This document shows, one piece after another, positions 35,301-47,300 of a stretch of 64,000 nt of DNA; the first letter of the stretch is position 1; each line of letters starts with the position of its first letter. The notes below the pieces were generated by a model. It was not told where the DNA came from. It worked only from the letters and a program-made list of their open reading frames with translations, and ran no database searches. Position numbers and translations under genes: made by a program. Source of the stretch: Salipiger bermudensis (lineage in GTDB: Bacteria; Pseudomonadota; Alphaproteobacteria; Rhodobacterales; Rhodobacteraceae); contig NZ_JAHVIA010000006.1 in assembly GCF_019801965.1 (NCBI RefSeq), positions 310,001 to 374,000 on the forward strand, written 5' to 3'.

Positions 35301-38300
35301 TACCAGTATTCCGGCCCGATCCAGAGCTACGATCTCGCCGACATCCCGGGGCTCGGCCTCGACGACGAAGACAACTGGACGCTGCTCAACGGCACTGTCG
35401 AGCCGCAGGACATCTTCCCCAATGTCGGCAACCTCGCCGAGAGCAATTCGCGCGCGGTTGGTGGCATCGTGGTTACCAACGACGTGCGCTCCGAGGCCCG
35501 CGCCAGCGTCGACGCCATCGACCTGACGGCGACCTCCGGCGACATCACCGTTTCTTCCGAGGCCGATGCCACCATGCTGGCGCGCCTCACCTCCAACGTC
35601 ACCTCCTCGGGCGGCAGCGCCTGGGGCACCGGCGAGTCGCTCGCGGTCAACGCCACCATCTCCACCAACATGGTGCGCGCCTCGGCCAACACGCTGGTGC
35701 GCGACAGCGTGCTCGACGCGGGCGGCGCCATCGACATCCTCGCCGACAACCGCGCCGTGCTCGACGCCACCACCCAGACCGAGACCAACACCGGCGACAC
35801 CGGCGTCGGTGTGACGCTGGCGTTCAACACGCTGGGCTGGGAGGCCTCGAACCTGCTGTTCAACGCGGTCGACGCGCTGGTCGGCGATCCGCTGATCTCC
35901 GAGGCGCTCGACGGCGAAGACCCGTCGATGGCCCGCGCGCTGGTGATCGACAGCGGCCTCGCCGCCGGCACCGACATCACCGTCGAGGCGCTCTCGACCG
36001 AGAAGCTCAACGCCACAGTGTCGAACTCCACCGTCTCCGAGGCCTCGGCCCAGACCGACGCCACCGGCAAGAGCGTCGGCGTGGTGCTGGCCTCGAACAA
36101 GGTGAGCGGCCGCGCCTACGCGGTGATCGACAACGAAGACGCCCCTGCCCAGACCGAGATCAGCGCCGGCGGCAGTGTCACCGTGCGCGCCAGCGACGAG
36201 ATCGGCCTGTGGTCGAACTCCAAGCTGGTCAGCAGCTCGACCACCACCAACGATGGCGGTCAGGCGGTCGCGGCAGAGACCGTCAACGATCTCCAGCAGG
36301 CCGACTGGCTGGCGCTGAGCGGCGCCGGCACGCAGGAGGTCACGGTCAAGTTCGGCGAGCTGGTGCGGCTCGACGACGGCTATAGCGGCGGCGGCGTCGC
36401 GGGCGGGGTCTACGAGTATCTGGGGACCGAAAGCATCATCGATATCAATGATGTAAACTACGAGGACAAGAACCTCTGGAAGCCCACGCAGGTGACGCAG
36501 GGCATCCCGAGCTTCGGCAATGTCTCGAAGAGCGATTCCATCGGCGTCGGCACTCTGGTGGTTCTGAACGACCTGCGCTCCGACGTGCTGGCCGAGATCC
36601 GCGGCGCCACCGTGGGCGCCGATGACGGCGAGGTGATCGTCGAGGCGATCGAGGATGCCACGATGGAGGCCAATGTCGATGCCTCCACCTCCTCCTCGGG
36701 CGGCAGCAATCTCGGCGATGGCCAGTCCATCGCCTTCAACGGCGTCATCGCCACCAACGTCCTGCAGGGCGGCGCCGACGCCGCGGTGATCGACAGCGCG
36801 CTGAGCGCTGCCGACGACGGCAGCGGGCTCGGCAACGTCCGCGTCGAGGCGACCAACACCGCGAGCCTCACCGCCAACAACATCGCCATGGTCGGCAGCG
36901 GGGACACCGGCGTCGGCGTTCTCCTGGCCTTCAACTCGGTGGGCTGGGAGCCCTCGAACGTGCTCTTCAACACGATCGACGGCATCGTCGGCGATCCGCT
37001 GATCTCCTCGGCCTTCAACGGCGAGGCCCCGGTCGATGCCGAGGCCTACATCCTGAATTCCAGCGTCAGCGCCGACGGCAAGCTCGAGGTGCTGGCCACC
37101 AACGATGCCGACATCATCGCCATCACCAGCAACGAGGCCACCTCGGCCGCCGCAGCGCTCGAGAATGCCAGCGGCACCGCCGTGGGCGCCATCGTTGCGA
37201 CCAACAAAGTCTCCGGCGCGGCCAAGGCCTATATCGACGTGGCCAATCTCCGGCAGGGCGACGGCGAGCAGCGGGTCGAGACCGGCGACCGGGTCATCGC
37301 CCTCGACGGCACGGTCTACGAGTACAGCGGCCCCGAGGCGGTGATCGATCTCTCCGCCGCGACCTTCGGAGCCACGCTCTGGACCAATGTCGGCGACGAT
37401 ACCGGCTATGCCAATGACATCGACGCCGGCACCGGCGTCCGGGTCGAGGCCAATGACAGCAACCATATAAATGTCACCAACTCGCTCGAGGTGACCACCA
37501 CGGTCACCAATGACGCCGGGCTCGGGATCATCTTCACTTCGCTCGAAAACGTGGTGAACGAGTATCAATACACCACCCGTTCGGGCGTGCAGCGCGGCGT
37601 GACCTTCGGCGACATGGTCTATATCGCCGACGACTACGACGAGACCAAAGCCGAGCGCGAGGCGCTCTACATCTATTTCGGAGCCAACCAGACCGGCACC
37701 GATGTCGATCTCTCGACGCTCGATTACGATGCCGATGCCGACTGGGTGAAGGTCGATCCGCTCGACATCGAGAGCCTGCTGCCGCCGGGCATCAACCTCA
37801 ACTTCTCGGAGTCCGACGCCACCGCGGGCGGCGGCATGGTCGCCATGAACGACGTGCGCGGCGGCGTGATCGCCCGCGTCGACGAGGCCACCGTCGACAC
37901 CGCCACCGGCGACATCGTCATCATCGCCACCGAGAATGCCGGCATCGAAGCGCACAATATCGGCGACATCGCCGCCGATGGCGGCAGCGCCTTCGGCGAG
38001 GGCGGCACCACGCTTGCGGTCAACGCGCTCATCGCCACCAACGTGGTGCTCTCGACCGCCGAGGCCTCGCTCGTGGACAGCGATGTCGACAGCGTGCTCG
38101 GCGCGGTCAGCGTCAGCGCAACCAACACCGCGCAGATCGACAGCGACATCGACATGACCACCGTCGCCGAGGGCGGCGGAGAGAGCTATGGCATCGGCGT
38201 CACGCTGGCCTTCAACTCGATCGGGGTGAACAGCCAGAACGTCCTTTTCAACACCATCGACGCGCTCTTCGGCCTGCTGCCCGCCGACGAGACCCCGGCG

Positions 38301-41300
38301 ATGGCCTCGGCCAGCATCCTGCGCAGCGAGGTCTCCGCCGAGACCGGCGTATCGGTCTCCGCTCTCAGCGACATGGACCTGACCGCCGACATCCTGAACG
38401 CGGCGCTCGCCACCTCGATCGCGCTCGAGGACAACACCTCGATCACCGTGGCGCCCATCGTGGCGCTCAACCGCGGCAGCTCTGGCGCCGAAGCCTTGAT
38501 CATCGACGCCCCGATGGTCGAGACCGCGACCGGCGATGTCACGGTATCGGCGCGCGACACCAGCTTCATCCACGCCGAGAACATCGCCGCCTCCGCCTCC
38601 ATCGCGGTGGGCACCGGCAAGTCGCTCTCGGTGGCTGTGGCCACCTCGATCGCGCGCAACACCCTGCGCAACACCGTCGATGCGGGCATCGCGTCGAGCG
38701 GCGTCGAGGCCACCACCGGCGAGATCGCCATCATCGCCAGCCGCGACGGGGTCATCGAATCCACCGCGGCCGCCGTCGCCGCCAGCGTCTCGGGCGCGGC
38801 GGACGGCAATGCCGTGGGCGTCTCGGTCGGCGGCGCGGTCGCGGTCAACCGCCTGTTCGGCGGCGCCGAGGCCAGCATCGTGGACAGCACCCTGGTGGCG
38901 GACTCCGTCTCGATCCAGGCGGAATCCGTCTCGCGCATCGATGCCACCGTGGCTGCCGTGGCGGCTTCGGTCTCGGTCTCGCTCTCCGGCGACAGCACCG
39001 CCGTGGCGATCGGCGCCTCGGTCTCCGACAACATGATCGGCTGGCAGGACAGCGCCGTCGCCGCCGACCACCAGAGCGACGACGTCACCCCGCTCGCCGA
39101 GGGCGACGTGGTCGAGGTCACCGAGGGCGCCCATCGCGGGCGGTTCTACGAATATGTCGGCGAGGATCAGGCCACCGCCGTCGATCTCTCGATCGAGGAT
39201 TACGGCGACCCACAGAAATGGAAGCAGGTCGGCCTCGTGCGCGAGGGCGCGCTGACCTCGGCGCATCTCGATGACAGCAGCATCACCACCGGGCTCGGCA
39301 CCGATGCCTCGCTCGAGATCGAGGCGCTGACCCAGCAGAGCATCAGCTCGCTGGTGCTGGCCGGCGCCGTGGCGGTGGCGGTCGGCAAGTCCGGCCTCGC
39401 GGTCGGCGGCACCGGCAGCTTCTCGCGCAACCGCATCGCGTCGGATGCCGCCGCCTATATCAGCGGCGACGGCGGCAGCACGCTGGAGTTGGCCACCGGC
39501 CGGGTGCAGGCCTTCGACCGCTCCACCATCGACAGCATCACCGGCGCCGCCTCGGTCGCGGTGGGGGTCGGCACCTCGTCCAACGCCACTTCGGTCGCCT
39601 TCGGCGTGGCGATCTCGATGAACGAGATCTCCAACCAGGCCGAGGCCTATGTCGAGGATGCCGATGTCTCGGTGAGCGGCACCGGCGCGGTCGATCCGCT
39701 CGACACCGTCTCGCTGATCGTCTCGGCCGAGACCTCGGCGGGTGAGAGCTTCACCGTCAGCAGCCCCGGCTTCGACGGCGATGATCTCGACGACGCCGCC
39801 GAAGAGGCGATGGTCAACGACGACAACGGCACGCCCGACGATGACGAGGATGACACCGTTTCGCGCGATGCCTCCGACCTCGCCGGCGACACCGCGATCC
39901 TCGACGATCTGCGCGACGCCCTGAACGGCGAACTCGGCCCGCAGGACCAGATCTCCGCCACCGACACGTTGCGCGTCTCCAGCGCGGGCTTCGGCAAGTG
40001 GCTCGCCGTGGTCGAGGACAGCAATGGCGACGGAGAAGGCGCGGGCCGCAGCTTCCTGCTGGCCTTCGATGGCGGCGACCTGGTGGTCGAGCGCACCACC
40101 ATCAATGCCATCGCCGCCGCCGCTGCCGTTTCGGTCTCGGTCAGCTCCTCCAACTCGATCGCGGTCAGCGGCGCCGGCGCCTATGCCGAGAACGTGGTGA
40201 CCTCGGCCGCGCTGGCCCATATCGACGGCGCCACCATCGCCACCACCGGCGACGTGGTGGTCGACGCGCAGGGCGACAGCACCATCAATGCCGCCGTCAT
40301 CGCCGCCTCCGCCGCCGTGGCGGTGTCGGGCTCTACCGGCGTCGGCGCCTCCATCGGTGTCGCCATCGCGCGCAACTTCCTCGGGCAGGATCGCTACGGC
40401 AACGAGGACGCGCTCGAGGTGAAGGCCTATCTCTCCGACAGCAGCGTCAATGCCGGCGGCGATCTCCTCGTCACCGCGGATGCGGCGCAGAGCATCAACG
40501 CGCTGACCTTCGCTGGCTCGGTCGCGGTGTCGGTGGGCTCCACCGGCGTTGCCGTCTCGGGCTCGGGCGTGTGGAACGAGAACGCCATCAATGTCGATGT
40601 GCTCGCCGCGATCGACGGCGATGCCGGCGCCCTCGCGGTTGACACGCAGGGCGACGCGATCACCGTCTCGGCAACCAACAGTTCCGAGATCAACGCCTTC
40701 GCGGGTGCGGCCTCGGTCGCGGTCGCGGTGGGCAGCACCGGGGTGGGCGTCTCCATCGGTCTCGGCCTTGCCCAGAACGATATCGGCGGCACCGTCATCG
40801 CGCGCATCCAGGACGCCGACGACGGCGTGACCGCGCGCACCGGCGATCTGAGCGTCGCGGCGGACAACGCCGCCAGCATCTCGGCCTTCGCGGGCGCCGC
40901 CTCGATCGCCGCGGGCTTCGGCTCGACCGCCGTCGCGGTCTCCGGCGCCGGCGCCGAGGCCACCAACCGCATCGGCAGTGAGACCCGCGCGCTGATCTCG
41001 GGCAGCGACGTCACCTCAACGCTGGGCGGTGTCTCCGTCAGCGCCGGGGCCTCGGGCGAGATCGACGCCATTGTGATCGCCGCCTCCGCCGCGGTGGCCG
41101 TGGGCCAGACCGGCGTCGGTGCCTCGATCGGGGTCGCGGTGTCGCGCAACCTGATCGGCTACGAGCAGGGCGTCGTCGCCTATGGCAACACGACCGGTGA
41201 CAGCGTGACCCAGCTGACGCAGGATGCGACCACCGTCCTGATCGAACAGGGCGCCCGCAAGGGCGACGTCTACCGCTACATCGGGGAGACGGTGACCCAG

Positions 41301-44300
41301 GCCGACAATGTCATCGACGAAGACGGCAACACCGCGCCCTTCGCCCTCAACGCGCAGGATTACGGCAACACCGACCTCTGGGAGCTGGTCAACCTCTCCG
41401 AGGCGGCGGCCATCGTCGATGCCGCCATCGTCAGCAGCGATGTCACCGCCGATGACGGCGTCATCGTCGATGCGCTGAGCACCCAGGCGATCAAGGCGGC
41501 GAGCCTTGCCGGATCGGTCGCAGTGGCCGGCGGCCAGGTCGGCGTCGCGGTCTCGGGCAGCGGCTCTGCGGTCGAGAACCGCATCAACTCCGACGTCTCG
41601 GCCCGCATCGCCGGCGCCGCGAGCGACGTGCAGGCCGACCACGTGGTGGTCAATGCCGACGACATCTCGACCATCGACGCGGTCTCGGCGGCGATGGCCG
41701 TCTCCGCCGCCTTCGGCCAGACCGGGGTCGCGGTTTCGCTCGGAATTTCCATAGCGATCAACAACATAGCCAATGACGTCACCGCCACCATCGCCGATGG
41801 CGCGGTTAGCACCAGCGGGGCGCAGGGCATCATCATCAGCGCCTCGACCCCCGAGCTGCCGATCGATGCGCCGGTCGCCGATATCGTGATCCCGGTCAGC
41901 GTCAGCGATCTCGACGATCTCGCGGTCGCGGATATGGACGACGAGGACACCGCCAACGCCGCCGATCTCTCGGGCGATGCGAGCCTCGCGGTCAGCCTGG
42001 CCGACGCGCTCCGGGCGCAGGGCTTCGATCTGGTCGGCACCGTCAAGGTCGCAGCCCTCGAGGAAGGCGAGCGCTGGACCGCCGTCGACGAGGAAGGCAG
42101 CTCCGTCGCGCTCAGCCTGGTGAATGGCCAGATCCTCGCAAGCAAGGCCGGCATCAACGCGGTTTCCGGCGCGGCCGCGCTCTCTGTCGCCGTCGGTCAG
42201 GTCGGGGTCGGCATCGCCGGCGCCGGGGCGGTGGCGCTCAACGCCATCCAGACCAATGTCGCCGCCTCCACCGTGGGTGCCGATCTCACCACCACCGGCA
42301 GCGGCGACGTGGTGATCGACGCGCGCTCGGATGTCGAGATCAACGCCGCCGTTCTGGCGGTCTCCGCCGCCGTGGCCGCGGGCCAGGTGGGCGTCGGCGT
42401 GGGCATCGGCGTCTCGGTGGCTCGCAACTTCATCGGCCGAGACCTCACCGGCGACACCGTCGCCGACAGCGGCGCGGTCTCGGCCTATGCCTCCGACACC
42501 ACGATGGATCTCACCGGCGATCTGACGATCAACGCCGAGAGCGCCCAGTCGATCCGCGCCCTCACCTTTGCCGGAGCCGCCGCGGTTGCCGCCGGTCAGG
42601 TTGGCGTGGGGGTCGCGGGTTCGGGCGCCTATGCCGAGAACGTCATCGACGCGACTACCGAGGCCTATATTGACGGTGATGGCACCGGCATCAGCGCCGA
42701 CGCGGTGAGCGTCGCGGCCGAGGACAGCTCGACCATCGACGCCTTCGGCGGATCGGTCGCCGTCGCGGCGGGCTTCGGCATGGTGGGTGTCGCGGTCTCC
42801 GCCGGCATCGGCATCGGCTTCAACGCCATCGGCAGCGATGTACTGGCCGAGATCCGCAACACCGATGACGGCGTCGAGACCACCGTGGGCGACGTCACCG
42901 TCGAGGCGAAGAACACCGCCGCGATCACCGCCGGCACCGCCGCCGCGGCGCTTGCGGTCTCCGGCGGTCTGGTCGGCGTGAGCTTCGCCGGCGCCGGCGC
43001 CTATGCCGAGAACGAGATCACCGGCGCGACCACCGCGCGCATCACCAATGCCACCATCGACGCGCAGGACGACGTGCTGGTCAGCGCCGAGAGCGACGCC
43101 ACCATCGACGCCATCGTGCTCTCCGCCGCTGCGGCCATCGGGGTCGGCGCCGGCGGCTTCGGCGCCTCGATCGGCGTCAGCCTCGCCGAGAACCGCATCG
43201 GCAACGGCGACAGCACGGGCGTGTTCGCCGCCATCGACGGCAGCTCGGTCACCGCCGGCGGCGATGTCGACGTGCTGGCCAGCATGGACGACGCCACGAT
43301 CGACGCCACCGTCGTGGCGCTTTCCGTCGCCATCGCGGGCGGCGCCGTGGCCGGGGCCGCTGCCGGCAGCGGCTCGGACGCGCTGAACGAGATCGACTAC
43401 GCCGTCATCGCCGAGATCGACGACAGCGCCGTGGTGGCCACCGGCAACACCGTCACCGTCGATGCGCAGGACAATTCCGTCATCGACAGCTTCGTCGGTG
43501 CCGCCAGCGTTGCGGGCTCCGCCGGGCTCGTGGGCGGCTCGGTCTCGATCGCCGTCGGCCTGTCGGAGAACAGCGTCGACAACACGATCCGCGCGCAGGT
43601 CGACAATTCCGATGTCACCGCCGCCGATCTCGTGGTCAACGCCGAGGATGACAGCGATACCTACGCCGCCGCCGCGGCCGCTGCCGTCTCGGCCTCGATC
43701 TCGCTCGGCTTCAGCGTCGCCGGCGCCGGCACCGAGGTGCGCGGGCGCAACAGCTCGACCACCGAGGCGCTGGTCTCGGGCAGCGGCACCGACGACGTCC
43801 TGACCCTCTCGGGCGACCTGACCGTGACCGCCGAGGCACGCCCGCGGGTCGAGGCCGAGACCGTCACCGCCTCGCTCTCGCTGGGCTTCGCCGCCTTCGG
43901 CGCGGCGGGCAGCTATGTCGATCTCGACGTGACGCCGGAGGTCACCGCCAGCGTCAGCGGCGTGCTGGTCAACGCCACCGATGTGGAGATCGGCGCCACC
44001 TCGCGCACCGTGGCCGACGGCCTGGCCGTGGGCGTCTCGCTGGCCTCGGGCTTCGCGGCTTCTGCCAACTTCGTCGATGTCGACGTCGCCAGCGACGTGA
44101 CCGCCACCGGCGGCGGCACGATGAACGTGGATACGCTGAGCGTCGAGGCACGCACCGGCGAATTCAACAACACCACCAACGCGCAGGCCGAGGCCCATGC
44201 CGCTGCCGGCGGCCTGATCGGCGCCACCTCGACGCTGGCCGAAACCCGGATCGGCGACAGCGTCACCGCGCAGATCGGCGCCAATGCCGACATCACCGCG

Positions 44301-47300
44301 TTGATCGCCGTCGACGTCGCGGCCGTTGCCGACAGCTCGCAATATGCCGATGCCAACTCCGCGGCCTTCGGGCTCGTGGGCATCGGGGCCTCGATCGCCA
44401 ACGCGGTCGCCGATGTCAGCTCGCACGCGCTGGTCGGCAACAATGCCGATATCTCCGCCGCGCTGGTCAACATCAGCGCCGATGGCGAGGCCGAGGTTAC
44501 CGCCGACACCCGCGCGGGCTCGGGCGGGGCGGTTGCAGGCGCCGGGGCGGCGCCCACCGCCACCATCGATGCCGACGTGCTGGCGCAGATCAACGACGGC
44601 GCCGAGATCGAGGTCGCGACCAACAACGCCTCGATCCTCGCCTATTATGGCGGCCAGATCGACGAGCTGCCCGGCGGGCTCAACATCACCGCCGCCTTCA
44701 CCTCGCGCCCCAACGCGCTGGTCAAGACCGACAGCTACGGCCTGATCGCCGGCAGTGGCGCCGAGGCCAACACCGATGTGACCGCCAACGTGGTGGTGCG
44801 TTTCGGCACCGATGACGGCGACTCCACCGGCGCCACCGTCACCGCCGAGAGCATCTTCGCCGCGGCGACCAACACCGTCATCAAGGAGGGCGTGAGCGGC
44901 AACCATCTCGACGGCGATGCCGGCGGGCTCGCAAGCGGCGCGCTGTCCTCGTCGCAGATCGACATCGTGCTCAACACCCGCGTGATCATCGACGATCACA
45001 GCCAGATCACCACCACCGACGCATACGGCAGCTTCACCGCCGAGGCGTTCAACGCGCTCGACATCGAGGATGACGTGGCGCTGTTCACAGCCGGTGCGCT
45101 CTCGGGCGCCGGCGCCTATATCGACCTGCATGCCGACACGCTGCTGGCCGAGGTCGTGGTCGGCGACGACGCGGTGGTCGAGGCCGCGGGCCAGCTGATC
45201 TTCGAGGCCAACGGCCTGCACGAGATCGACCTGCACTCGAAATCCGAGACCTACGGTATCGGCACCGTTGCGCTCGGTCACGCCAAGATCGATCTCGCGC
45301 CCGACAACCTCATCACGATCGGTGGCAGCGTCACCGCCGGCCGCGACATCTACCTGACCGCCGGCACCGACATGGACCGCCGGATCTACGACCACAGCCT
45401 GAAGGCGCGGGTCGACAACTTCGCAGGCTCGCTGATCCCGATCGACGATCTCGAGACCCGCGCGGTGGTCATCACCGACAACACCATCAGCGTGCAGAGC
45501 GGCGCCCTGCTCGAGGGCTTTGCCAACATCAACCTGTTCGCCGACGAGAACGGCGTCGCCAATCTCGACGTGATGGCGAAGGGCGTGAACTGGGCCTCGG
45601 CGGTGGGCGATGCCATCGACGCGGCGCTCGGCGGCAACAACGCCAATCTCGGGCCGGGCTTCGGCGCGGCGGTGGCGCGTGGCAGCGTGGTCAATGACGG
45701 CACGATCCGTACGGGCGCGCAGCGCCACAAGGATCTGACGATCACCTTCGACAGCGCGACCAACAGCTTTATCGGCACCTCGACCACCAGCGCGGGCGTG
45801 CAGACCTGGACCTTCGATGCCGGCTCGATCACCGGCCCCGACAGCGCCGGCACCTTCAACCTGACGACCAATGGCCAGGAGTCGGACATTCCCTTCACGG
45901 TGCGGCTCGAGCAGGTCGAGACCACGCGCTCCGCCCAGCTCGACATCGCACGCGAGAACCTCGCGCTCTACAACGTCACCGACAATAACGGCGATCTGGT
46001 CAACCCCGACCTGGTGGCGTTCTACCAGAGCCAGATCGAGCGCATCCTCGAGGAGATGCTGGCCTTCGGCGAGGCCAACTGGCTCGACAACAACAACAAC
46101 GGCGTCATCGACATCGATCAGGACGAGCTGGTGCCGCTTCAGCCGACGGTGCAGGTCATCGAGGTCGATGCGGTCTTCGCGCAGGCCGGCCTCGTCGAGA
46201 TCATCACCGACCAGCTCTACGGCTCGGGCACCTTCGACACCCCGCGCGACGCCTCGATCAACATCACCAACCAGACCGCCGCCTACCTGGTGGTCAACGG
46301 GGCCGAGATCCCCGAGGTCAATGGCGGGGTCTATTTCAACAGCGTCGACGTCTCGCTGCTGAGCAATCCCGGGACCGCGATCACCGCCGAGAATGCAGAG
46401 GTCGTCGAGGAGGATGGCGGCTACTGGAGCACCATCGCCCCGAACTTCAGCTTTACCGCCGCCTCGACCACGCCTTCGGGCGGGGTCCCCGAGATCAACA
46501 TCGTCATCGATTACGACGCGCTCGGCGCGGTGCTCAACGATGGCGATCTCAACACCAATACCGCGGTCTGGCCCGACCTCTTCATCGAGGGCCCGATCCT
46601 GAACCTGCGCGGCGACATCACGCTCGACAACAATTCGGGCTACGGCTCCTCCACCGGCTCGGTGATCGTCAACGCCGAGGTCAACGGCCTCGACGTGCAC
46701 ATCCTGTCGAACGGAACCACGATCCTCGACACCGGCGCCACCCAGGATCACCTCGCCGGCGAGCCCTATTCCAAGTGGAAGACCTCGGATCTGACCGGCG
46801 ACGATTACGTCAACCGCACCGCCGGCATGCTGAACGCCGAGGCCATCGACCAGACCGCGATCGACGCATTCCTCGCCGTCGAGCCCACCGAGGCCTCGAT
46901 CACCGGCGACCGGATCTACATCGAGAGCCAGTATCTCAACATCAACGGCATCATCCAGTCGGGCGAAGAGGATTTCCACGTCGTCCTCGACGACACCACC
47001 CGCGCCAAGATCGACGAGCACCGCCAGAGCGGCTCCTCGACGACCATCCTGCTGCCGACCACCAACCCCGATTTCCAGATCTATTTCGACCCGACGGCGA
47101 ATGCCGGCCAAGGCGCGGTGCTGGTCACCCCGCTGCGCCCGGGCGGCGGCTATGTCGACATCACCGCGCGGGTGATGAACACCCGCAACGGCGAGATCAT
47201 CGTCTATGGCGGCTATCCCGATATCGAGATCACCAACAGCATGGTGTTCGCGAACGGCTACACGCCCGAGATCATCGTGCAGGAGCTCGACGCCACCACC

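Noticed and set aside
30165-40220. A 3,351-codon open frame on the minus strand inside the giant gene
   Set aside because: It is codon-aligned with the sense frame, so its stops would need sense TTA, CTA or TCA codons, which this GC-rich gene avoids. Its translation is low-complexity His/Arg/Gly/Ala sequence with no family features.
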